Origin: Anopheles merus
Taxonomy: Eukaryota; Arthropoda; Insecta; Diptera; Culicidae
Direction: 5' to 3'
NCBI RefSeq assembly: GCF_017562075.2
Contig: NC_054081.1
Location: 9,896,713 to 9,960,712 of the forward strand
Length of the DNA stretch: 64,000 nucleotides
How positions within the stretch are numbered: position 1 is the stretch's first letter; each line of letters starts with the position of its first letter. The notes under the pieces were generated by a model. The model saw nothing but the letters and a program-made list of their open reading frames with translations, had not been told where the DNA came from and searched no databases. A program made the translations under genes and the position numbers. This document shows positions 11,201 through 22,600 of the stretch, one piece after another.

Positions 11201-13740
11201 CGGACATTAAGCTGTGGATGCTGTGGTTCTAGCAAACCATCAACGGTAACAAAAAAAACTTAACAACAAAACCACACACACACACACACACACGCGCAGA
11301 TGGAAAAGAAGCAAAACAGAACGTGCGCGGGTTTATGCGCGACAGCGCGCTGCACTCAACACGGGCAAGTGTGTGGGGCCCTTGCTGGCCCAGCGAAGGG
11401 AGTAGAGCGAAGGTGGAAGACAGTAACAAGAAGAGAAAAAAAGAACATTAGAATAAGCCCCGTCAATCAGAGAGAGAGAGTGAGAGAGAGAGAGAGAGAG
11501 TGGGAGAGAGAGAGTGTGAGGGTTTTGAAAGCACAACTGCAGTTGTGTTGCATATTCCACACAACCTGGACCCCAACAGTTGCGAATTTCTACGCGAGCG
11601 CCTCAAGCGAAGCGTTGAGTCATCGAGCCCACACCGTGTCTCACACAGGAATCACACAGCTGGCCGGGCAGAATGTTAGTTAGAATGTTCTGCTTCAAAT
11701 TCAAAAATTGTGCTCCAAAAAACGGTATCCAACACTCCAGAGCTTGAACGAACAAAACGAAGGTTCGCGGTTCGCCAGTTGCCGCAAGGTCGTCCAAACC
11801 CCATGCTTCATTTTCGCAACCCAAACCAGTGACAGAGCACAGTGGCCGTTCGCTTCTTGCCGTAGTAGGCCACACACAAACACACGCGGACACTTGGGAA
11901 GTTGTTTGATGGAGAACACACAACTGCTGGAATACGATATTAGGTCCTTCCGGGGTAACTACAACCGATTGGAGTTCAGGATTTAGTTCAAGATGCAACG
12001 GTTGAGGGTTTTGAAGACTCGCTCGGCTCGGAGCATTGATAGCAGATCCCCTGGGAGGTGTTTGCGTTGCACTCCACTGTTTAGCACTCCAGGAGCCTGG
12101 AACTCCAGGGCCTCCTGGGAAATCACAACCCCTGGCACGAGAACTAACCAAAAACTCCGAATTTGCCCTTGTTTCGGTTTGCGGGAGATGTCAAAAAAAC
12201 ACGTAATAAACACACAGATACACACACACACAGGTAATGCTACACTGGTACGTTAAGCCAGTGATGGCTTGTGACGGGCGCGCAGAGACTGAAACCAACC
12301 GACCGATCGTACTTCCGAACTGCAAATGCGCGCTGAGAACGGACCGGGCGCTGCCGAAACGTCACCGCGCTGCCTGGTCACTGTGTATGTGGGTTTGGGG
12401 AGGTGGTGGGGGGGGGGAGGGGGTGTGAGTGGTCGAGAGAAGGCTTTGACAGCACTCTACCCACCCCCTGGGCCATTCATTTACCTTCGCTCTATTGTCG
12501 CCGTGGTCGGCATGCTGCATGCGCTCGCGCGTGTGCTTGTTTCGGTAGCCTCGGGTGCCTCGCGAAGGTGTTCTAGCCCGCACGATCGCCTCTACACGCC
12601 AAAAGGTGTGCGTTGGGTGAGCGTGCTCGCTCTCTCTCTCTCTCTTCTTTCTCTCTTGCTGTACCTCACAGTTGCTTGTTTTTCTTGTGCAACAGACGCA
12701 GAGAGAAGGAGAGAGAGAGAGAGTGAGTGAGGGAGTTGTGCGTGTACAGGTAAGAAGGGGTTGTGTGCCGCCGTATCACTAGCCGCGCGTGCTTTGAATG
12801 CTGCCTGCGAGGCGATGGGGAATGATTGCCCACAACAACACGCACTTACACACACGTACAGGGTTATGAAGGGCAACGGTGGCTGCAGTCCGATCGGATG
12901 TATTTGATGCGTATTGTGTGTATCCGTTCTTCTTTTTTTTGTTCTATCATTCCAGGGGTACTGCTCTGATGACAGAAAGGGCAAGCGAGAGATGACTCCA
13001 CCGGGCCAGGGCTGCTCAACTCGTGATGAGCCATTCCCAGCCATGGGGACGGCAAACGTTTCAAGCAAAAGACCGGAAAGTGTTATATTTTTTCGATCAT
13101 TGTTTTTGTTTTTGTTTTTGTTGTTGTTTTTGTTAGTGTTCTCACTTCTCAGGGGGTTGAATGAGTCTGACAAACACACACATACACAATAGCACACACT
13201 AAGTACAGTAGCTGCACAAGTTCACGATCAGTCCCCCCTCTCGATTTTGAGGCGACCTTCCGGACTGGCGAATTATTCTCGCGCATGTTCGTGCGCGGTT
13301 CACAGAATTGGAGGGATTGCGGAGCGAGGAGGCAGAGGAGCCGGGAGCAGTCGGCGGCGTCATAATTGCAGGCGCCACCACGTGGCAAAATTCCACACAT
13401 TTTGAAGTGCTCGGGTTTATCTCTCTCTCTCTATCTCTATTTCTTTCCTTTGCCACCAATACCAGTACATTGGTTGCATTTACCTGAGCGTGTACCGAAG
13501 CGATTCATGTGAGAGGGGGGATGGGATGCAAGCCAGCAACAACGGTGGACGGTGGCTCCAAAGGCACAGCTGTGATCGCGACCGCTGATGACTCATACCG
13601 TCGCGTTACGATTGTGTCGAATGTGTCTGTTAGTTGTTTTTTTTTGTTGCGGCGGAATTGTGTGTATAAAGCCTCTTCTGTGTGTAAAGCCCGCTTTTCC
13701 GCTCATAGTTACCGGTTAGCTTTGATCTCCACATGGTGAT
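8281..13740. other. 5' flank of Pvf and intergenic DNA
   Basis: The first few hundred bases on the minus strand are presumed 5' UTR and promoter of Pvf, because an A-rich open frame runs upstream of the chosen ATG without codon bias. The rest holds many simple repeats: (GA) near 8730-8752, (GT) near 9333-9346, CA near 11276-11292, G-run at 11060-11072, GA near 11470-11516, CT near 12630-12650. No exon with coding character or RNA gene was recognised; the open frames here are short and overlap on both strands. Confidence 0.45.
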
Positions 13741-13744
13741 CTAC

Positions 13745-14300
13745 AGGAGGCTTCGTAAGAGATAACAGCAAGATCAATGGAACAAGATTTACAAGCACCA
13801 TACTTCATCCATAGGATAGGATCATACTCGATGGACAAATTTTGCAACGGAAAATAGAGGCACGCGACCTAGGCGTGATTCCAGATAACAGGCGTAACAC
13901 TTGGGTTTATGTTTAAAGTTGCTTAGGCCTTTGATGATCCTAGCTGCCTCAAATCGCTAAAATTGTAGTTTAGTTAGACCTATTTTAGAGTAAGGCACCG
14001 TCGTGCCTTGTCCATATGTCGGAACATGGAAGCAGCGGATTGAGCAAATACGAAGAAAAATTACAAGTTACGCCGTTACGTTGTCTTCCATGCAGGGATC
14101 ATGATCATGATGATGGATCAGCCTTCCTATCATTCGCGCTTTTAGGTCTATAGAAACTCCAGAAATTAGGCGCAGAAATGCTCAAGCATTTTTCATTGCT
14201 GGCGTGCTCTGCAGCAAAATAGATGCACCCCAGATACTGGAGAAACTGATTTTTAGCTTACACCGACCAACTTCTAGGCAATTTTGAACGCTGGAATTTA
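13745..14300 (+). pseudogene. Decayed non-LTR retrotransposon, C-terminal RT region (jockey-like)
   Basis: Read across several frames on the plus strand, a degenerate C-terminal part of a jockey-type reverse transcriptase protein is visible. It shows a RDLGVI-like segment after a DKFCNGK region near 13830-13880, CLKSLKL near 13950, CPYVGTWK near 14010-14035, QRKITSYAV near 14048-14075, and RRRNAQAFFIAGVLCSKIDA near 14171-14230. Stops and frameshifts are frequent, so it is dead. Placement in jockey is from memory of the family and is moderately sure. Confidence 0.6.
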
Positions 14301-14647
14301 GCTACACGGGATGGATCAAACGACTTCAAAACTGCAATGTCTCGCGTATTTAATAATCTAGGGCGTTTTGGAAATTGACATTTTTCTATTTGTCATGTAA
14401 ACTATTAATTTGTTTTTTTTTTAATATCAAGAGCTTTCCAGATCACAAGTTCAGTTGCTTTGTAGTGCAATATGTGTGGCTAAGATCTTTTTAAACAGCA
14501 CATAGTATTTGAGGGCGCTTGTGAAAACAAACAAGTTTTAAGACTCTCCGCGTACAGGCATTGTCAGAGATACGCGGAACCTGGTATACTCATATTTACA
14601 TAATCGCGGTTTCCTCAGATTTATGCCGTGCATAGATTATTGGAATT

Positions 14648-14839
14648 TAATTGGGTCTTGTGGTACAGTCGTCAACTCGAACGACTCAATAACATACCCG
14701 TCATGGATTCAAGCCCAGAATGGACCGTCCCCCCGTAGCAAGGATTTACTATCCGGCTGCGTGGTGATGAATTAAGGCTCGAAAGCCTGTATAGACCGGT
14801 ATGCTCGCGTAGGACGTTACCCCAAATTGAAGAAGAAGA
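14648..14839 (+). mobile_element. tRNA-derived SINE with 14-bp target duplication
   Basis: It contains GTGGTACAGTCG near the 5' end (A-box region) and ATGGATTCAAGCCC (B-box region) about 50 bp later, and ends in a GAAGAAGAAG tail. Flanks are AGATTATTGGAATT (14634-14647) and AGATTATTAGAATT (14840-14853), a 13/14 match and therefore a target-site duplication. It resembles the Anopheles SINE200 type, but this could not be checked. Confidence 0.78.
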
Positions 14840-15643
14840 AGATTATTAGAATTGAACAGTTATCTAATAATCTTTTGCAGGGTTTAAAACCACCCACTGC
14901 AAGCAATTGATGTCTGAATTGATTGATGCTTATTATGGCTGAAAACTGCAAAATACAACTTACGGAGAAATTAGAAATATTCGACTTATCCACGTTTTGC
15001 GTTAATAGCGTATTTCAGGTACAACCTGTATAGCCTGTTCCAAATTCCCTTCGTCCAACACTTACATAATATGCATTTAATTGTTTAATTGTTTATTTCT
15101 CGTTCAATGGATAACAGTGATCCGTGTGAATGTTCTTAAGTCTAGTATTAGTTTAAAATGAGTAATTGAGTATGAGTAAATTTAATAAGATCAATTGTTA
15201 TTGATGCCTTAGTCTAAAATAACAAGTCTTTAAACGTGCTTAAGAACACGATTACAGGTTTATTAAAGCCAGCCATCAAAACTCCAATTTTAGTTTTAAC
15301 AGACAGTCTTACGTTTTAAAGGTTTAACTTTAAGAACTGGTGAGCATCTTCAAAAGACATGTTGAAACTATGTGGCTCAGGACACACATAGTAAATAATG
15401 CTTTAAGACATGTTGAAGAGTAAAGGGTATGGGAAATGTTTCTTGTGTGCTTTGGTAATAAATAAGTCAGTGAAATCCAAGCCCAATATTGGTACAGGTC
15501 GGTTGTGCCAAAGAAGAAGAAGTTGGAACTTTTAGAGAACGATTGAGATCCGTTAATTGAGGATTGAGGATTTTTTGTATCCATCACGTCATTTTTCGAA
15601 TAAATTTATATTTTGTAACATAATACTTACGGTACATGTGAAG

Positions 15644-16168
15644 TAGTGATGGGTAAAGTTGGCAAAAATCAGGAATCGACTCCAGAAGGTAGGTCCGCCC
15701 TGCATCATCCGGAGTCGTTCGGAGTCGTCCGAAGCCGTCCGAAGTCGTCCGGAGTCGTTCGGAGTCGTTCGGAGTCGTTTGGAGTCGTCCGGAGTCGTCT
15801 GGATTCATCCGGAATCGGCTACAGACAGCGTCATCCAGAGTCGTCTCCGAGGTCGGCCTTCGAAACAAAGGCCTGTATAAGAAGTGCACGCGCAAAGTGA
15901 AAGGCAAAAAAACATAACGAAAGGAAATGTCTGATCACAAGCACAAAGGCTCCTGTTGACCTGTTCCACCAACTTCGGTCGACCGATTCCGGTTCCGACT
16001 CCGAATGACTCCGGACGACTCCGAACGATTCCGGACGACTCTGGACGACTCCGGACGGCTCCGACTCCGGGCGGATCTAGTTGTTCCATTTTGCTGCAGT
16101 CGGAATCGGACTAACAATATTTGGAGTCGGATCGGAGTCGTCGGTGCGCTCCAGAGAGCACATCACTA
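15644..16168 (+). mobile_element. hAT-like MITE with inverted GGAGTCGTCC decamer arrays
   Basis: The 525-bp element runs from TAGTGATGGGTAAAGTTGGC to ...GAGCACATCACTA. Short terminal inverted repeats (TAGTGATG) are flanked by a perfect 8-bp duplication ATGTGAAG (15636-15643 and 16169-16176). The left half carries about ten units of GGAGTCGTYC (15710-15800) and the right half the reverse-complement unit GACTCCGGAC (about 15985-16070), so the body is self-complementary. The right 110 bp are shared with the copy at 50094-50590. Open frames through the array are repeat artefacts. Confidence 0.85.
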
Positions 16169-16479
16169 ATGTGAAGCTAGCATGGCGGACATGATTTTGT
16201 ATCATTAATAAATATTATTAAACGTTAATACTTCATACAAACATTTTACAGTGAATTTCAACAAATAAACTCAATAAATCTACCTCAAATCATTTAAGAT
16301 CCTCTTATAAGACCCGGCACTAGTATTCAAAACCACCTAAAATAGGTCAGTCCATAATGCTCATTCCTAGATCAAGCGGAAACTCAGCAATTGGAACCAA
16401 AAAATCAAAATTCTCTAAATATACCTCTAAATTTAATAATCTTTTCTTCGGAAACAATATCCCTTTCCATAGCAGCAGA

Positions 16480-16990
16480 AGAAGGACTAGGAGAGGACAT
16501 AAATAATGTTCTGTTCTCGGCCGATCGAAAGATCGTCACATCCAAAGCCTTGAAGAAATAGTTATATCACCAAAGTCTCCGTCATCACATTGACTTGGGT
16601 CCCAAGTCATCTAGGTATTCGTGGCAACGAAAGAGCAGCCATGCTCGCAAATATTGGCATGTTAAAATCCCCCATCAAACTCCACCTCACTGGCCAAAAG
16701 CGAACTTTTGTAAACTAGAAAACAAAGTATAGTTCGCATGCACTGGGAAACATGTTGGCACAATGGAGAACAACCACACCTCCGAAAAATCCAAACAAAC
16801 ATGACACCATGGAAAGATACTCCATCATAGCCGAGACCAACGAATTCTATCCAGAATTCGTATTGTCCACATTCGGTTAACCCATGTGTATTGATATTGA
16901 AAATAACCCATTGATTATTCTCTCTTTCTCTCTGTCTCCCTCTCACTCTCTCTTGTTGTTCAGCTTACGTTCCGGTCCCTACCTGCAGCC
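16480..16990 (+). pseudogene. Decayed non-LTR retrotransposon RNase H fragment
   Basis: The plus strand shows FSADRK, then WVPSHLGIRGNERAAMLAN (about 16590-16655), which is the typical RNase H segment of insect non-LTR elements with a conserved HxGIxGNE pattern. Downstream is a degenerate C-terminal tail with stops. It is non-functional. It is separate from the RT fragment at 13745, although both could come from one interrupted element. Confidence 0.6.
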
Positions 16991-16999
16991 TCCCATCCA

Positions 17000-18060
17000 T
17001 GTAGACAGTCAATCTACATAAGGTCGCTTGCTTTACCTGATCCAGATATCGAGCGCGCTACGCTCCTCTGCGTCTCGTTGTCGATCTGGCGATTGCTGTC
17101 GAAGATCTTCTGGAGTTCGACATCCTCATAACATGCCCCAGGTATCGTATCACGTCAGCCTTTACCACCAACAGGTTTGCCGTACAGCTCAGCAAGCTCC
17201 TGGTTCATCGTTCTTTTCCGAACTCCATTACATCCTCCGCTCGAATGGTCCAAGGCTCGTTTAAATAGAGGACCAACGGGCGAAACAATGTGCGTTATAT
17301 CTCACATTTCGTGCGGTCTGAATCGCAGCAGATGATAAATCCAATAATATAACAATATATCTTTATCCCAAGTAACGACCGTCTCAAGATAGTACAACTC
17401 CTCTACCTCCTCGGGACTATCACCGTCAACTAATACACTGCCTCTCCGTTGTGTTGAGTCTCCGGCAAGCAGGTACTTCGGCTTCGTCGCATTGATTCGC
17501 AATCAAATTCTTGCTGCTTTGCGTTTGAGTCGGGTGTACGCCTCACGCACTTTCGCTGTCATCCGCGAAGCCAAGAAATTGGAGAGACTGGTGCCACGAT
17601 TGCCTTTGTCTAGCTCCACGATTCGAACGACTCCTTCCAGGGCCATGTTAAAGAGCAGACAGTTCATGGTGACCTCTAACAGCCTAATCAACTTCCGAAG
17701 AAAATGGTTCTGCTTCATTAAGATCCATAGCTCGTTCGGGTCTATGGTACCGTCGGCCGCCTTGAAGTCGATGAACAGGTGGTACGTAGGGATCTGGCAT
17801 ACTCGACACTTCTGGAGGATCTTCCGAAGAGTAAAAATTTGGTCGTTGGTGGATTAGCCTCCAACAAACCCAGCCTGGTAGCTGCCGTCAAAATTTGTAG
17901 CAGGATCTGGGACAGGATCTTGCAGGCAACATTGAGGACTGTGATGGCACGATAATTTTAGTATTCCAGCCTCTCGCTTTTTTGTAGACTGGGTGGATGA
18001 CATCCAGCTTCCACTCCTCAGGTAGTTCTTCGTACTCCCAGTTTTTAGCGGTCAGCTGAT
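17000..18060 (-). pseudogene. Decayed non-LTR retrotransposon reverse transcriptase
   Basis: On the minus strand, from high to low coordinates: EEWKLDVIHPVYKKA near 18000, YQAGFVGG then a stop then STNDQIFTLRKILQKC near 17870-17800, HLFIDFKAADGTID (RT palm motif) near 17780-17740, a LLFNMALEGVVR segment near 17660, and INATKPKYLLAGD near 17495-17460. Frameshifts and stops break it. The YxDD catalytic box was not found. No LTRs were seen. The clade is not assigned. Confidence 0.7.
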
Positions 18061-19672
18061 GTATTTCTAAGATTTAATATCGGCACCGAAAAACGCGCCA
18101 GAACCACAAAGGATATTGCTCGTTATGAGAGGTATTAGTTGACTATTTTGATTTGCTTCTTATGCGAAAACTCGTTATAGGCGGTACTTGTTATGCGGGG
18201 TTACTATACAGTACTGAGTTATTGCGTTATCAATGACTATGAGAAAGAGTTACAGAAGATTTTAAATTGTATCTTATCGTATGAGACCAAGATGGATGGT
18301 CTAAATAAACATTCATTTTTTTGGGAATGGCCCGATGCTTACGGAGACCTATAGAACAGAAAAAACTAGACCAATGCATAGATTTATAAAAAAAAATATA
18401 TGTATATTTCACACGACTCGACAGCAGCGCTTTTAAAATACGTGTACGGGGACACGTTTTAACACTTTCAAACGTGTTCGCATTTAAGAATCGATTTTGT
18501 TTTATAAACTTCAGCCTTAATTCAGAACCATAACGAAGAACGCCACTCGGGATCTTCTTTTAAATGTCTTGGTCTTTCCTAGGATTTGTTTCTGGGTCAC
18601 CCTGCCCTGTCCGAAAAGTAATTATAACAAATGCCCCACTTTCGCAGCATAGGTTACCATCACGAAGATGCTAGCTGGAAAGTTTAAGGTACAATTTGTT
18701 ATATCAGGAGCTTATAGGGGCTATCTTGAGGGCAAAAACCCACTTTATTCTATAAACCCGTCTTCGATCTTGGTGCTTAGGACTCTGAAGGTCTTTCTTT
18801 CGCGTGACTTGGCCCGAGTTACGCCGCCAGCACTAATGTTTGTTACAATACTATAACTATACAGCAAAGTGTAGGCATTATAACATTCAGTCTAATGTTG
18901 CATGCGTCGAAAGCAAAATGCAAAACAATAGTTGTTTTTTTTCATATCCAATGCATGTAATACAATAGCGTTTAAAATTATTTTATTTAAAAAAAAAAAA
19001 CTTAATGCAAAGCGGAAGAATTCTAATCTAGAAATAATAAAGTTTGTATACGACATAAATTTTGCTCATTAATTAGGAAAAAACAAAAAAAAAACTAAAC
19101 GAATTTGTGAATATGTTTGTGTGTGCTAGGTATGAAACAGGAAACAAAATAGGAACTTGGTTCGGAGGGATATTGTTGCTTATGGATGATTGTTGTGGAC
19201 CAGAGGCAGACGAGAGAGAGAGAGAAAGGCCTACCAGTCCATCTATTTACGCTAAAGTTTAAGTGCCAAAAAGAATAAAAAAATGTTTTTTAACTGAACA
19301 GTACAACTTTGCCAAAATATTAACAAATAAGCAAGAACTGAAGCAGCGTTCTCTTTTTATCATCAACACAAAAATATGATTCCGCTGGTACTGTTGCATG
19401 GATTTGTGATCGACGCTTAGTGAGTGCATTTGCCGTCTGTACAGTTGCCAGCAGAGATCGATAGCAGTGTAGTTGCATTAAACATCATTACATTCATTAC
19501 AGCGACGATACGACGTCACATTGCTTAAATAACAGAGAGTACCCCACTACAATTCAAGTCAAAAATATATCAAACGAAATAGTAACAGGCGGCGCCACTT
19601 TACAATAATAAACAATGAAAAATGAAGCTAAAAATTTATGAAACGTCCAGCGTGTGCGGATTGCGTTCGCGT
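18061..19672. other. Intergenic and 3' UTR of the kinesin gene
   Basis: AT-rich. The half nearest 19672 is presumably the kinesin 3' UTR on the minus strand. No other gene was recognised. Confidence 0.4.
18982..18987 (-). terminator. Candidate polyadenylation signal of the kinesin gene
   Basis: AATAAA on the minus strand about 690 bp beyond the stop codon; it is the first clear hexamer seen downstream of the gene. The long A run beside it on the plus strand makes this a tentative call. Confidence 0.3.
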
Positions 19673-22600
19673 TTAAATGTCGAGCAGCGGCTTGCGTTTC
19701 CGGTACTTGGCGACATACTCGAGAATGTCCAACTTCTCTCTGCAAAGAAAAAAAAACAAACGAATCAATAGATCTGTACCATGTAAATGAAACGTCCCTT
19801 TGCGTGCCACTTACCGATCTTCCAGCTGTTCCTGCGTCAGCTCGTTCGGGATGAGGAAGGTGCCATCGTTACGGTTTTCCTTGTTGTCCGGCTGGTCCAC
19901 CACCGCCTGCTTCGGACGGTCGATGGTTGCGTTCGCAGCAGCGTTTGTGTCCTCGACGGGGGCGACGGTGCTGCCATCGCTGATATCCAGCGAAGCCGCC
20001 GGATCGCCTTCACCGATGGCCACCAGCGTCCGGTTGACACAGGTCGGCGGACACCTGCAGCTCGCCCCGCACAGACTGCCCTGCTTGTGGCAGCCGCAGC
20101 GCCGCGAGCCACAGTTGCCGGAGCAGGAGCAGCTGGCACTGCCACCACCGGTCGCCGCTCTGCCTACGGTGCTGGTGTTACTCTGGATCGTGCTCGAAAG
20201 GAGTCCCTCGCGAATGCTTATGGACTGATGGAAGCAAGAAAAGAAAAAAATACATATTAACGCATGACGTAACTCAGCAAAAGCATGATAACCGTAGTGT
20301 CTATGACAAAAAAAACAAAAAAAAAACAAAAAAAAAAAACAAAGAAAAATACACGTTATTCTACGACCGCCTACCCGGGTAGGACAATACGTTTTGTATG
20401 TGGAATTGCAGTTTTGCCGAACTTCATAATACAATAAAGTTGAAGTAGTTTTTACATAATATTGTATGAAACAAAAATCAGATCATCAGCAGTTCTTTTC
20501 ATTTTGAGATGATAGTTACGTTACAAAAGTTAAATCTTTGATGTAAAAAAATATATAAAAAATAGCTTTGACAGACTATTTTCCATTGGCCATAGGCCTC
20601 CGATATTTCCAACATGTGCATAGTTTTATGGCAACTAACAAAATTCAGTACGCAAAAATAATGAGCAAAACCTGGCCGCGACTAACGCGTTAGTTCCAAT
20701 ATAGAGCAGTAAATTTTGTATAACAAAGTTGAGATTGGTCTCATTTTGATTCTCAATATTTTTGAGCTGGAATTAAAGCAGCGAATTCTTGCTTTTGATG
20801 TTGTCTTGAGTCCATAAATTACAACAGGTCGTTCAGACTAGTTCAGATCTTCATTTTACAGAGGAATGCAAGGAGTCATACAAGTGCTTAGTACCCGTTA
20901 TTCCCTTTCTGTCAATCTCCATAGAAATCTCCATTCTTTATGGCGACCAAAATCACAGTCATAAGCTCGCCTGTAGTTTATCTAATTACATTGGGCTTGG
21001 TAGGATGCCTGATGGAAAGCTTGAGATCGTTTGTAACATTCTATCAAAAGTAACACGTGTTTGTGCTGACATCTGATTTCACCTGATTTCTAAACGTTTT
21101 GCAGAAATATAATGTTCTATCTTTAGTATACCTAAAGATGGGTTTGACCTTTCTCAAAACAATATGCCAAACAAGTGTGAGAGCTTGCGTTTTTAATTCC
21201 TGCTGGCTGAGTGATTTTGTTAATGTGTGCAAGTCTTTTTCTAGTAGGAATCGCTTAATTGGTCATTAAGTGTCTTGATTGCTGTCTTAACAATAAAATA
21301 GTAATGTTCCCTAAACTACATACACACGAGTAAGAAATTTAAGTTTTTGTATGAGGTTGAAACTAAACCGTGAGTTGGTTCGTTTAAGAACTATTCGTCA
21401 AATATTTGTTACTGACAAATTTAATCATCGGAAAGGGTTTAACATAATTTTCATTGTTTTTTTTTACATTTTACTAAAATTGTGCGGAATTGAAAACTCA
21501 GTTTCATTCAAATAATCATGTTTGATTGTCCTTCTATACAAAAGATCCTTCTATGATTCGGAAAAAAAACCGACAAGGTTTGATAATTCGCAGAGAAACC
21601 TGCGAAGTTGAAAATCTCTGCATATTCCAGGAGTCCGGAATCGACTGACATGTACTATAGAAACAGAAATGCTTTTACAAATAAACTTTGGCTCAATCGG
21701 TTGCGGGCCAAATCAAAAGAACTCGCGGGCCACATTTTGCATCTCTGCCCTAGTAGAAAGCCTCTTTGTTATGCAATTTTTAATAGAAATTTTTGAACTT
21801 TTTAATAAAATAACGTGGTAAAAATTTTGGTCGAAAAGTTCATTCAATATTCATTCAAATTATTACAAACTCAAAAATAACAAAAATAGTATTTATAAGA
21901 CCAAGCGCCACAGATTATGCTTAAACGACTGGAAAATCAAATATTCATAGAAAAAAGAAATAGAAAGCTTCATATCATCACCGGTTCGCTCAATAGATGG
22001 CGTTTTATGACTCATCATTATATTGTTGTCTTTTTCTTGTGTTTTTTTTTCGCCTAGCTTCATTTAATTATGGCCTAAATGCTCTTCTAACTTTACTGGT
22101 TAACATCTACTTTTTTGGTTCAACAACTGTTGTCGGCCAAGGCTTGCCTGTACCACTTATGGGGTTGGCTTTCAGCATGGCGGCACGGTCCTTTCGGGGC
22201 TTGAACCCAGGACGAGGTAAGACAACATTCTGCCAAAAGAAGTATTTTTAGACTCCTTTTAGGTTGGGAGCTTGAGCGCCGTTTAGCACCCGTTTAGTGG
22301 TCGTTTAGAAGATTTGTGGCATTTGGGTGATTCGACGATATAAAGTATTGGAAAAATAAAAAATAAATTAGAAACAGATTATTTGAAATATTGTGACTAT
22401 ACCATATTCGTTAGCCGACAACACAACGCAGCTTTTCTAGGACGAAAATGATAAGTTTTACCATCCCCGACACCTTAAACTCGCAAACCAAATGTTTGGC
22501 TTCCTCGTGTAGGCGGTCGTAGAAAAACGTAAAATGTTTGTAACGAGTAAAAAATAAAAAGGAAAAAATAAAATTCCATAAAATATAAGTTTAGTTAAAC

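Noticed and set aside
15700..16080. CRISPR-like array appearance of regularly spaced repeats
   Set aside because: The units are contiguous degenerate decamers with no unique spacers, within a eukaryotic transposon with an 8-bp duplication.
21680..21765. GCGGGCC-containing segment ending CATCTCTGCCCTAG as another hAT element
   Set aside because: Only one end resembles a hAT terminus; no opposite end or duplication was found.
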